A stretch of 5,296 nucleotides of DNA from Bacteroidota bacterium (GCA_963169595.1 CAUJFM010000363.1:1-5296), one strand, 5' to 3'; shown: positions 1-5,296, counted from the stretch's first letter. Numbers and translations: made by a program. Notes: generated from the sequence alone by a model not told the origin.

Positions 1-1929
1 TGCCACGCCATCGCCACCGACAGCCAGGGCAACGCCTACTGGGTGGGTAGCCTGGCCGGCACCGTGGACCTTGGCTGCGGCACCATCACCGATGGCAACA
101 GCGACGTGATGGGCTTCATCGCCAAGCGCGGTCCCGATGGCAGCTGCCAGTGGGTGCGCTCCATCACCGTGGGCTTCAACGATGCGTGGGTGTACGGCGT
201 GGCCATCGACGCGCAGGACCGTATCTACATCACCGGCAGCTACGATGGCAACGCCACCTTCAGCGATGGCGTCACGCTGAACAGCCTGGGCAGCGACGAC
301 ATCTTCCTGGCGCGCTACACCACCGACGGCACCTGCCTTTGGGCGCGCCGTGCGGGCAGCAGCGGGTCTTCCGATGCGGCGCGCGATGTGGCCGTGTCCG
401 CCGATGGGGGCGTGTTCATCACGGGCCATGCGGGCGGCACCACCATCACCTTCGATGGCGTGCAGCTGCCCAACCCCGGCAATTACCGACAGGTCTTCGT
501 GGCCCGGTACGACAGCACGGGCGCGGTGCAGTGGGCGCGCGCCAGCAGCGGCCTCGGCCAGAGCAAGTCCAGCCGCCGCATCAGCGTGGCCGATGGGCGC
601 CTGTTCATCACCGGTCAGGTGGGCTTCTCCGCCGCCACCTTCGATGGGCTCGCCCTCACACCGGGCAGCACCGGCAGCCACCTCATCGTGCTGGCCACCG
701 ATCTGGACGGCAACGGCCTGTGGGCGCGCAGCTACGGCAGCGGCGACCACGAGGGCATGGGCATCGCGGCCGATACGCTCGGCAACGTGTTCGTGGCCGC
801 GCGCATGTGGGGCAGTCTCTTCCTGCCCGATGATACCCTCACCTCGGTGAGCAGCAACGACGACATCCTGCTGATGAAGCTGGACCGCGACGGCACCCAC
901 CACTGGGCCCGCAGCACCGGTTCCTCGCAGCGCGACCTGGCGTGGGACGTGGATGCGGACGGCATGGGCAACGTGCTCGTGGCCGCGCAGTTCAACCAGA
1001 GCATCGACTTCTTCGGCACACCTTTCACCGCGCTGGGCGGGGAGGACATCCTCATCGCCAAGCTCGATGGCGATGGAGAGGTGGTGTGGGCCGCGCGTCC
1101 CAGCGGCTTCCAGCGCGATGTGCCCCTGTGCATCCACCGGCAGGCCGCGGCGCCGCACGCCCTCTACTTCGGAGGCTATTACTGGGGAAGTATCACCTAC
1201 GGCAGCACCACCATCGATGATGTGCTCAACGGCGACGCCATGATCGTGGCGGGCATCGACACCACCTTCCACGTGAGCGCGCAGGCGGCCGCCGCATGTC
1301 CCGGTGCCTGCGATGGCACGGCCCAGGCCTTCGTGAACGGCACCGCACCGTTCAGCTATATGTGGAGCACCGGCGCCACCACGCCCATCATCACGGAGCT
1401 TTGCCCAGGCGAGTACATCGTGGAGGTGATCGATGCGGACGGCACTGTGCATATCGATACCGTGCAGGTGGTGGAGCATGCGGACCCCGGCTACACCGTG
1501 CAGCAGCTCGGCGATTCGCTGTGGGTGGCGGGTGGCACGGCGTGGCAATGGTACATGAGCGGCACCACGCTGGTTGGTGACAGTGCCTCCACCATCGCAT
1601 TGGTCAACGGCGACTACCACGCGCTGGTCACCGATGTGTTCGGTTGCACCTGGAGCACCGATACCCTCACCTTCCTCACCACAGGCCTGGGCGCTCAAGC
1701 ATCCAGCAACGGACTGCACGTGTTCCCGAACCCCACGCGGGATGTGTTCTTCATCGAGCATAGTGGTGATGTGGTCCGCATGGCCGAGCTGCTCAACAGC
1801 ACGGGGCAGCGGGTGCGGGTCATCACCCTGGTGCCCGGGCGTGTGCAGGTGGATGTGGCTGCGCTGCCTGCGGGGCTGTACCTGCTGCGCGTGGCCGGTG
1901 GGGCCGTGGTGCGGGTGGTGGTGGCGTGA
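1..1929 (+). CDS. Secreted SBBP beta-propeller protein with SprB-like domain and T9SS type A sorting domain (5' partial)
   Basis: The reading frame is open from the first base of the window, so the N-terminus and signal peptide are missing; 642 residues are visible, ending at TGA 1927-1929. The GTG at 43 is an internal codon, not the start. Residues 1 to about 420 are SBBP-type (beta-propeller) repeats: a Gly-x-x-x-Trp-Ala-Arg-like strand recurs with Trp at visible residues 51, 114, 178, 241, 302 and 363, a period of 61-64 residues, alternating with strands such as GNVFVAA and DDIFLARY. Residues about 425-496 resemble a SprB-type repeat (CPGACDG, then PFSYMWSTGATTP, then LCPGEYIVEVIDADG). A further beta-rich segment (about 498-560) follows. 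Residues 572-642 form a T9SS type A sorting domain (HVFPNPTRD, then LPAGLYLLRV, and a hydrophobic end). Known for the family: such proteins cross the outer membrane by T9SS and are released or attached to the surface. The ligand or role of the propeller is unknown; adhesion or binding is only a guess. Confidence 0.9.
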   Translation, partial: CHAIATDSQGNAYWVGSLAGTVDLGCGTITDGNSDVMGFIAKRGPDGSCQWVRSITVGFNDAWVYGVAIDAQDRIYITGSYDGNATFSDGVTLNSLGSDDIFLARYTTDGTCLWARRAGSSGSSDAARDVAVSADGGVFITGHAGGTTITFDGVQLPNPGNYRQVFVARYDSTGAVQWARASSGLGQSKSSRRISVADGRLFITGQVGFSAATFDGLALTPGSTGSHLIVLATDLDGNGLWARSYGSGDHEGMGIAADTLGNVFVAARMWGSLFLPDDTLTSVSSNDDILLMKLDRDGTHHWARSTGSSQRDLAWDVDADGMGNVLVAAQFNQSIDFFGTPFTALGGEDILIAKLDGDGEVVWAARPSGFQRDVPLCIHRQAAAPHALYFGGYYWGSITYGSTTIDDVLNGDAMIVAGIDTTFHVSAQAAAACPGACDGTAQAFVNGTAPFSYMWSTGATTPIITELCPGEYIVEVIDADGTVHIDTVQVVEHADPGYTVQQLGDSLWVAGGTAWQWYMSGTTLVGDSASTIALVNGDYHALVTDVFGCTWSTDTLTFLTTGLGAQASSNGLHVFPNPTRDVFFIEHSGDVVRMAELLNSTGQRVRVITLVPGRVQVDVAALPAGLYLLRVAGGAVVRVVVA

Positions 1930-2052
1930 TCCTCCAACGGTCGTGATGGGTCGCCTTCCGAAAGAGTTCGGGACATGATCACACCGCAAGTTCGCACCCA
2001 CGTTGTACACGCACGGCCTCATCCGGACCGTCACGCCGGGCGCAGCGACGGC

Positions 2053-2064
2053 CTTGCGCGCAAG
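2053..2064. repeat. 12-bp perfect palindrome
   Basis: CTTGCGCGCAAG reads the same on both strands. It sits on the left arm of the larger inverted repeat, so it may simply be part of that structure, or a site for a dimeric DNA-binding protein. No function can be assigned. Confidence 0.4.
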
Positions 2065-2069
2065 AAGAC

Positions 2070-2116
2070 CCGGTGTCTCTCCCAAGGCTTGCCGATGAGC
2101 ATTGGAGAGACGCCGG
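2070..2116. repeat. Strong 13-bp stem-loop
   Basis: CCGGTGTCTCTCC (2070-2082) pairs with GGAGAGACGCCGG (2104-2116) over 13 positions, 12 Watson-Crick and one G-T wobble (2074/2112), around a 21-nt loop. No T-run follows on the plus strand (ATAAGCGCC) and none on the minus strand, so it does not look like an intrinsic terminator. The single deviation being a wobble pair is what RNA-level selection would leave, but one example proves nothing. It forms the tip of the larger 2025-2169 structure. Confidence 0.6.
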
Positions 2117-2175
2117 ATAAGCGCCTTCCACGCACGGGCCCGCTCGCGCGCTTGCCGGCGTGACGGACCTACGCG

Positions 2176-2189
2176 CGTGGTGCACCACG
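2176..2189. repeat. 14-bp perfect palindrome
   Basis: CGTGGTGCACCACG is a perfect 14-bp dyad with no spacer; the flanking bases (G2175, A2190) do not pair. A continuous palindrome of this length in a gene-free stretch could be an operator for a dimeric regulator or part of the neighbouring structured element. It lies about 114 bases upstream of the -7 element at 2303, rather far for a classical repressor site. Confidence 0.4.
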
Positions 2190-2259
2190 ACGAAGGAAGC
2201 GTGACCAACGCACGTGGCAGGATCTTCATCCCTGTCCCATGCGCCAACCACCCGCTCGT

Positions 2260-2301
2260 CCCTTACCCTGATGTTCGTCAGTCCCAGGTGAAGGGTAAGG
2301 G
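2260..2301. promoter_or_regulatory. 10-bp inverted repeat abutting the promoter (possible operator or hairpin)
   Basis: CCCTTACCCT (2260-2269) is the exact reverse complement of AGGGTAAGGG (2292-2301), separated by 22 bases. The right arm ends one base before the TACGTTTG element, so the dyad occupies where the -33 region and spacer of that promoter would lie. A dimeric regulator bound here would be placed to control the operon that starts at 2317. Equally, the arms could form a DNA or RNA hairpin. The half-site matches no regulator motif I can name. Confidence 0.4.
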
Positions 2302-2302
2302 C

Positions 2303-2310
2303 TACGTTTG
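2303..2310 (+). promoter_or_regulatory. Bacteroidota-type -7 promoter element TACGTTTG
   Basis: TACGTTTG fits the Bacteroidota primary sigma factor -7 consensus TAnnTTTG exactly. It lies 6 bases upstream of the ATG at 2317, so transcription would begin at or just before the start codon, giving a leaderless or nearly leaderless mRNA. A -33 TTG/TTTG element at the usual distance is not visible; the inverted repeat 2260-2301 covers that place. This is the only full match to the consensus I noticed in the gene-free stretches of the window. Confidence 0.45.
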
Positions 2311-2316
2311 CATGCG

Positions 2317-2688
2317 ATGATCCTGGGGAGGCTCCTGCTGTTCCTGTTCGCGGCCACGGTCGCGGCCCCGGCGGTCGTGATGGTGGATTTCCTGCTGGAA
2401 CGCGACCGGATCATCAAGGAGCTGTGCGTGCAACGCACGGTGCCCGAGATGGAGCGCACCTGCCACGGCCAATGCCACCTGGCCAAGCAATTGAAGGAGA
2501 CCAGCGGCACCCGCGAGGATGCACCCCTGCCGCCCACCATCCGCTTCGAGGTGCAGTTCGCCAGCGAGCGACCGCAGCTGGACGTGAGCGCCCCGCAGGT
2601 GGACGTGCAGCGCCAGCATCCCCACGCAGGGAGCCTGGCCTTGCTGGCCGGCCATACGACCTGTCCGGAAGGCGTCCCCTGGGGTTGA
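2317..2688 (+). CDS. Small membrane-anchored Cys/His-motif protein, putative metal-related
   Basis: A 123-residue protein. Residues 6-27 are one hydrophobic segment (signal anchor or uncleaved signal). It is followed by the conserved-looking stretch RDRIIKELC (Cys37) and CHGQCHLAKQL (Cys49, His50, Cys53, His54). I recognise this arrangement, ER-x-x-I-x-KELC then C-x-G-x-C-[HY]-L-x-K-x-L, from small unnamed Bacteroidota proteins seen near metal-uptake and outer-membrane genes; no biochemical role is established that I know of. The Cys/His cluster next to a membrane segment suggests metal or heme binding, but that is inference. The C-terminus has further His and one Cys (RQHPHAG, GHTTC). I chose ATG 2317 because translation from it opens directly into the membrane segment; the in-frame TTG at 2308 lies inside the -7 promoter box. 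It is the first gene of a likely operon, 51 bases ahead of the next gene. Confidence 0.75.
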   Translation: MILGRLLLFLFAATVAAPAVVMVDFLLERDRIIKELCVQRTVPEMERTCHGQCHLAKQLKETSGTREDAPLPPTIRFEVQFASERPQLDVSAPQVDVQRQHPHAGSLALLAGHTTCPEGVPWG

Positions 2689-2739
2689 GGTGAACCGCGG
2701 CCGCGCGCCGCTCCTGTTCCACCTTCAACCTCATTCCAC

Positions 2740-3687
2740 ATGATCCGAACCCTCGTGGTCGGGGCGCTGCTCACGTTGGCGCTCCCCACCCTGGGCTGTG
2801 ACGTATGCGGCATCTTCCTCAACGTACAGCCCAATGACCGCAGCACCCAGTTCGGGATGCTGTACCGCCTGCGCACCTTGTCGCGCGACTTCGGCACCGA
2901 AGGCGTCACCCTGCTGAAGCACGGTGGCACCCTGGAGCCGGCCATGGACCGCAAGGTGAAGGAGCTGATCCAGGCCTTGGAAGTGCGCGCTGACATCCGC
3001 CTGGCCGACCGCTGGGTGCTGCTGGTGGCCGCTCCCGTGGTGAACAGCTACCAGAGCCTGAACGGTTTCCAGACCTACGACGTCTACGGCCTCGGCGACC
3101 CCTTCGCCCTGATGCGCTACCAGCTGGTGAACACCAAGCGCACCGCCACGGACACCACCGGCGGACTGGTGCACCGCCTGCAGCTGGGCGCCGGTGTGAA
3201 GCTGCCGCTGGGGCTTTCCGATGCCACCTACAACAGCGAGCGCCTGCATCCCGATGCCCAGCCCGGCACCGGCTCGTGGGATGCGTTGCTGAGCATCGAG
3301 TACGCCCTGCGCGGCCGCCGCAACGGCCTCATGTTCTCCTCGCTCGCACGCATCAACACGGCCGATCCCCATGGCATCCGCCTGGGCCACACCGCCAGCA
3401 CCACGCTGGATATGTTCCACACCGTCAAGCTCGGCAACACCGTGCAGCTGCTGCCCTCCCTGGGCGGCTACCTGGAATGGGCCGGGCACGACGACAACCA
3501 TGGCGTGGAGGAGATGGGGACGGGCGGCACCACTTGGTACGCCACCGCCGGCCTGCGCGCCTATTGGAAAAGCTGGATGTTCACGGCCACCTACCAGAAG
3601 GCCCTGGGCTGGGACATCGGCGATGAGATGACGGCCACCGACTACCGCGTGGTCACAGGGCTTTCCTTCTTCCTGAAGAACAACTGA
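2740..3687 (+). CDS. Putative outer-membrane beta-barrel protein with N-terminal CDVCG motif
   Basis: A 315-residue protein. Residues 1-19 form a signal peptide (hydrophobic core LVVGALLTLALPTLG), directly followed by C20-D-V-C23-G. The rest alternates short amphipathic strands ending in aromatic residues with Gly/Asn/Asp-rich turns, as in outer-membrane barrels; the last strand is YRVVTGLSFFLKNN. A probable extracellular loop, GHDDNHGVEEMGTGG (249-263), is rich in His and acidic residues. Similar proteins in Bacteroidota are often labelled transporter or hypothetical and share a CDVCG-type start after the signal peptide. The adjacent Cys pair (CxxC) at the mature N-terminus could bind metal. 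A lipoprotein reading with Cys20 lipidated is possible, but TLGC is a poor lipobox (Thr at -3). It sits between the Cys/His protein and the MbnP gene, 23 bases from the latter, which suggests a shared metal-handling role. No ribosome binding site is visible; the ATG agrees with the signal peptide. Confidence 0.7.
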   Translation: MIRTLVVGALLTLALPTLGCDVCGIFLNVQPNDRSTQFGMLYRLRTLSRDFGTEGVTLLKHGGTLEPAMDRKVKELIQALEVRADIRLADRWVLLVAAPVVNSYQSLNGFQTYDVYGLGDPFALMRYQLVNTKRTATDTTGGLVHRLQLGAGVKLPLGLSDATYNSERLHPDAQPGTGSWDALLSIEYALRGRRNGLMFSSLARINTADPHGIRLGHTASTTLDMFHTVKLGNTVQLLPSLGGYLEWAGHDDNHGVEEMGTGGTTWYATAGLRAYWKSWMFTATYQKALGWDIGDEMTATDYRVVTGLSFFLKNN

Positions 3688-3710
3688 ACAACAACCGAAC
3701 TTTGACCAAC

Positions 3711-4463
3711 ATGAACAAGCAACTGCTGCTGCTCGCCACCATCGCCGTGGCGCTGGGCGCCTGCAAGAAGGATGAGGAGGAGACCCCGGCCCCCGGCCAG
3801 CCTTCCGCCACCACCGGCACTTTCAAGATCGACTTCGGCTTCCACTGGGGCGCGGGCGACTTCGACCTGGCGAACACGTACACCGATGGCAACGGCCACG
3901 CGGTGAAGTTCACCACCGTGAAGTTCTACCTCTCGCATCCCGAGCTGATGAACGGGGGCACCGAGGTGGCCCACTTCCACAACAGCTACCTGATCTTCGA
4001 TGCCGCCACGCCGCACGGGTCGCAGAACGTGGGCACCATGAGCCCCGGCTCTGTCACCGAGCTGCGCTTCACCATCGGGCTGGACAGCCTCACCAACCAC
4101 GCCGATCCGCTCACGGCCGCCTATCCGCTCAACATCCCCGGCATGCACTGGTCCTGGAACCCCGCTGCGGGCTACAAGTTCCTGAACCTCGAAGGCCGCG
4201 TGGACGATGATGGCGATGGCGTGGTGAACGACGATGATCCCACCTTCACCTACCACTGCGCCACGGATAATGCCCGTCGCGAAAGCGCCCTGGCGGTTGC
4301 CGGCTCGGTGGCCGCCGGTGGCACCCTGGCCCCGCACCTGGAGGTGCGCATGGACCTGCTGGTGGCCGGTGTGGACATGCTCGGCACGCCGATGGCCATG
4401 GGCTACGAGGCGGCCAATGCGCAGCTGATGGACAACCTGGTGACGGCGCTCGTGATCGAGTGA
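3711..4463 (+). CDS. MbnP-family copper-binding-type lipoprotein
   Basis: A 250-residue lipoprotein. Residues 1-17 are a lipoprotein signal with lipobox LGAC (Cys18). The next residues, KKDEEE, match the Bacteroidota lipoprotein export signal (Lys followed by two or more acidic residues), predicting display on the cell surface. The body shows the MbnP-like pattern: VKFTTVKFYLSHPEL (65-79), LRFTIGLDSLTNHADP (118-133), GMHWSWNP (144-151) and GYKFLNLEGR (154-163). Family knowledge: MbnP and its relatives MopE/CorA are secreted or surface copper proteins, and a Trp in MopE/CorA is oxidised to kynurenine to build the copper site, with the diheme enzyme MbnH acting on MbnP. Trp147 or Trp149 are candidates here, with His130, His146 and His182 as possible ligands; this is inference. 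An acidic DGDG-type loop (165-176) is inserted after the LEGR motif. ATG 3711 is preferred over in-frame TTG 3702 because it gives a compact signal peptide. Last gene of the likely operon. Confidence 0.85.
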   Translation: MNKQLLLLATIAVALGACKKDEEETPAPGQPSATTGTFKIDFGFHWGAGDFDLANTYTDGNGHAVKFTTVKFYLSHPELMNGGTEVAHFHNSYLIFDAATPHGSQNVGTMSPGSVTELRFTIGLDSLTNHADPLTAAYPLNIPGMHWSWNPAAGYKFLNLEGRVDDDGDGVVNDDDPTFTYHCATDNARRESALAVAGSVAAGGTLAPHLEVRMDLLVAGVDMLGTPMAMGYEAANAQLMDNLVTALVIE

Positions 4464-4478
4464 CGGATAATGGTTCGC

Positions 4479-4513
4479 AGGGTCCCCTCCTTCGTCGGGA
4501 GACCCTTCGGAGG
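4479..4513. repeat. Two overlapping, mutually exclusive hairpins after the MbnP gene
   Basis: AGGGTC (4479-4484) pairs with GACCCT (4501-4506), with CC/GG pairs continuing inside after one mismatch. Alternatively CCTCC (4486-4490) pairs with GGAGG (4509-4513). The two cannot both be complete, since the second stem straddles one arm of the first. They lie between the stop codon at 4463 and the terminator, in the operon's 3' untranslated region, and could slow RNA decay or just be chance in GC-rich sequence. Confidence 0.35.
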
Positions 4514-4526
4514 TTGGATGCACTGA

Positions 4527-4559
4527 GAGCGGGGGCCACAGGGCTCCCGCTTCTGCTTT
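4527..4559 (+). terminator. Intrinsic terminator of the metal-handling operon
   Basis: The stem AGCGGGGGCC (4528-4537) pairs with GGCTCCCGCT (4542-4551) around the tetraloop ACAG, 10 pairs with one G-T wobble; G4527 and T4552 add a further wobble. It is followed by TTCTGCTTT (4551-4559), a broken but T-rich tail. It lies 64 bases after the MbnP stop codon and directly before the convergent reductase gene. On the minus strand no T-run follows the stem, so it serves mainly plus-strand transcripts, though it may also block read-through from the opposite gene. Confidence 0.7.
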
Positions 4560-4568
4560 GCGGCCCGC

Positions 4569-5237
4569 CTACTTCTCGAACACCAGCAGCTGCGCGTTCA
4601 CGCCCAGCGAGAGCAGGATGGTGTTGATGTCGTTCACGAAGCCCTTGGGGCCGCACACGTAGAAGTGCTGGTCGAAGTCCTGCACCAGCGCCACCAGCAG
4701 GTCGCGGTCGATGTGGCGCTCGCGGAAGCCGATCACGCCCTGGCGGCTGAAGATGCGCAGGTAGTGCTTCTCGCCCATGAGGTGCAGCATCTCATCGTCC
4801 AGGATCAGGTCGGAGACGGTGCGGTTGGAGACCAGCAGCGTGTTGCCCTTCACGCGCTCCTCCTTGTGCAGCTGCCGCAGGATGGCGATGAAGGGCGTGA
4901 TGCCCGTGCCGCCCGCGATGAAGTAGCCCGGCCCCTGGTAGGTGATGGCGCCGAAGGGCTCGTGCAGGATCAGCTCGTCGCCGGCGCGCAACAGGCCCAG
5001 GCGCTTGGTCACCCCGTCGTGGTCGTCGTAGATCTTGATGATGAACTCCAGCTTGCGCGCGGTGGGCAGGCTGGTGAAGGTGAAGGGCCGGCGTTTGTCC
5101 GTCCACCCCTCGGCATTGATGGCCACCTCGCAAGCCTGGCCGGGAACGTAGCGGTAGCCCTTGGGCCGTTCCACCTCGAAGCGCTTCACGTTGGGGGTGA
5201 TGAACGTGGAGCGCAGGACCTTCACCACATGCGGCAT
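4569..5237 (-). CDS. FAD/NAD(P)-binding ferredoxin (flavodoxin) reductase-type oxidoreductase
   Basis: A 222-residue protein of the ferredoxin-NADP reductase superfamily, soluble and cytoplasmic by appearance (no signal or membrane segment). The N-terminal FAD-binding barrel covers residues 1 to about 98, with the isoalloxazine-contacting motif RPFTFTS (50-56) and a GVTKRLGLLRAGD turn (75-87). The NAD(P)-binding half follows, with GGTGITPF (109-116) and YVCGPKGFV (193-201, the conserved Cys-Gly-Pro). There is no 2Fe-2S ferredoxin domain, so electrons must pass to a separate carrier or acceptor; family members move electrons between NAD(P)H and ferredoxin, flavodoxin or an oxygenase or desaturase partner. 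The natural partner is not visible here. ATG 5237 is chosen over in-frame ATG 5273: it starts at MPHVVKV, where relatives begin, while the 12 extra residues (Pro/His-rich) look like untranslated leader. Stop is TAG at 4569-4571. It converges on the operon with the terminator between. Confidence 0.85.
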   Translation of the reverse strand: MPHVVKVLRSTFITPNVKRFEVERPKGYRYVPGQACEVAINAEGWTDKRRPFTFTSLPTARKLEFIIKIYDDHDGVTKRLGLLRAGDELILHEPFGAITYQGPGYFIAGGTGITPFIAILRQLHKEERVKGNTLLVSNRTVSDLILDDEMLHLMGEKHYLRIFSRQGVIGFRERHIDRDLLVALVQDFDQHFYVCGPKGFVNDINTILLSLGVNAQLLVFEK

Positions 5238-5296
5238 GGGCGGAAGATAGTGAGGAGGTGGGGTGTGGGGCATGAGGGGCGTGTTCGGTACAGGGG

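Larger units (their letters stand above)
2025..2169. repeat. Long imperfect inverted repeat (nested hairpin element)
   Basis: The outer arms are perfect over 12 bp: CCGTCACGCCGG at 2028-2039 pairs with CCGGCGTGACGG at 2155-2166. After one mismatch (2027/2167), GG 2025-2026 also pairs with CC 2168-2169. Between the arms, 2041-2064 and 2125-2150 are still partly complementary (GCGC, AGCG, GGCC, TGCG and AAG blocks with small bulges), leading in to the separate hairpin at 2070-2116. The whole can be drawn as one hairpin of about 145 nt. It could be a structured RNA, a small non-autonomous repeat, or remnants of a mobile element. I see no target-site duplication, transposase, or integron attC core sites (GTTRRRY/RYYYAAC) at its ends. 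Confidence 0.55.
1930..2316. other. Gene-free intergenic region with dense inverted repeats
   Basis: No convincing gene lies here. The short open frames on both strands are rich in Arg, Pro and His, overlap one another, and resemble nothing I recognise. What the stretch does hold is base-paired structure: a nested long stem (2025-2169) around a strong hairpin (2070-2116), a 12-bp palindrome (2053-2064), a 14-bp palindrome (2176-2189), and a 10-bp inverted repeat (2260-2301) just before a promoter-like box (2303-2310). Outside the long stem, 1998-2012 can also pair loosely with 2199-2217 (CCACG and CACGC against GCGTG and CGTGG, with bulges). GC-rich sequence makes short matches easy to find, so the weaker pairings should not be over-read. 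Confidence 0.7.

Noticed and set aside
1956..1973. Small hairpin TTCCGAA-AGAG-TTCGGGA, 27 bases after the stop of the secreted propeller gene, as a terminator
   Set aside because: Only 7 pairs including a wobble, low GC for this genome, and no T-run afterwards. Too weak to call a terminator.
1998..2217. Integron attC site or CRISPR-like array
   Set aside because: No GTTRRRY/RYYYAAC core pair at the ends of the inverted repeat, and no regularly spaced direct repeats. The 9-bp direct repeat CACGCACGG (2008-2016, 2129-2137) is isolated.
1975..2320. Short open frames in the intergenic region (plus 1975-2163 and 2102-2320, minus 1979-2251)
   Set aside because: Arg/Pro/His-rich translations with no recognisable motif, mutually overlapping and laid across the inverted repeats; typical chance frames in GC-rich DNA.
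2693..2710. GC-rich palindromic stretch around GCGGCCGC in the gap between the first two operon genes, as an attenuator
   Set aside because: Short self-complementary core without a loop of workable size or a T-run; expected from base composition.
2226..4523. Long minus-strand open frames opposite the operon (for example 2226-2996, 2731-3501, 3642-4523)
   Set aside because: They lie antisense to genes with clear signal peptides and family motifs, and their translations are low-complexity; they are shadows of the plus-strand genes.
5242..5249. TATCTTCC on the minus strand, 4 bases before ATG 5237, as a -7 promoter element
   Set aside because: It departs from TAnnTTTG at the last two bases, and no supporting -33 element is seen; the real promoter may lie beyond the window.

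Overview
The window comes from a GC-rich member of the Bacteroidota. Codon third positions are dominated by G and C. The lineage evidence is independent in several places: a type IX secretion (T9SS) type A sorting domain ends the first protein, a SprB-like domain precedes it, the lipoprotein carries a Bacteroidota surface-export signal (Cys-Lys-Lys-Asp-Glu-Glu), genes start without Shine-Dalgarno sequences, and a TAnnTTTG -7 element precedes one gene. An uncultured Flavobacteriales-like lineage is a reasonable guess, but species cannot be fixed from the sequence.

Layout. (1) 1-1929, plus strand: the 3' part of a large secreted protein made of SBBP-type beta-propeller repeats, a SprB-like domain, an unassigned beta-rich segment and a T9SS sorting domain; its start lies outside the window. 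(2) 1930-2316: a gene-free stretch unusually rich in inverted repeats, including a nested pair of stems spanning 2025-2169, two perfect palindromes, and a 10-bp inverted repeat abutting a Bacteroidota -7 promoter element. (3) 2317-4463, plus strand: three closely spaced genes that look like one operon: a small membrane-anchored protein with a CHGQCHL cysteine/histidine motif, a predicted outer-membrane beta-barrel protein that begins its mature part with CDVCG, and an MbnP-family lipoprotein. (4) 4464-4568: overlapping hairpins, then a good intrinsic terminator. (5) 4569-5237, minus strand: a convergent gene for a small FAD/NAD(P)-binding ferredoxin-reductase-type oxidoreductase.

Working together. 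The three-gene set reads as a cell-envelope metal-handling module, most likely for copper. MbnP relatives bind copper, and the two upstream proteins carry Cys/His motifs placed just after their membrane or signal segments. The MbnP partner MbnH (a diheme peroxidase-like enzyme) and a TonB-dependent receptor, which could be expected nearby, are not in the window. The propeller protein and the reductase show no obvious functional link to the operon.

The least explained part is the 387-base intergenic region. The stems are real in the sequence, but whether they form an RNA, a mobile or repeated DNA element, or a regulatory region cannot be decided by reading.
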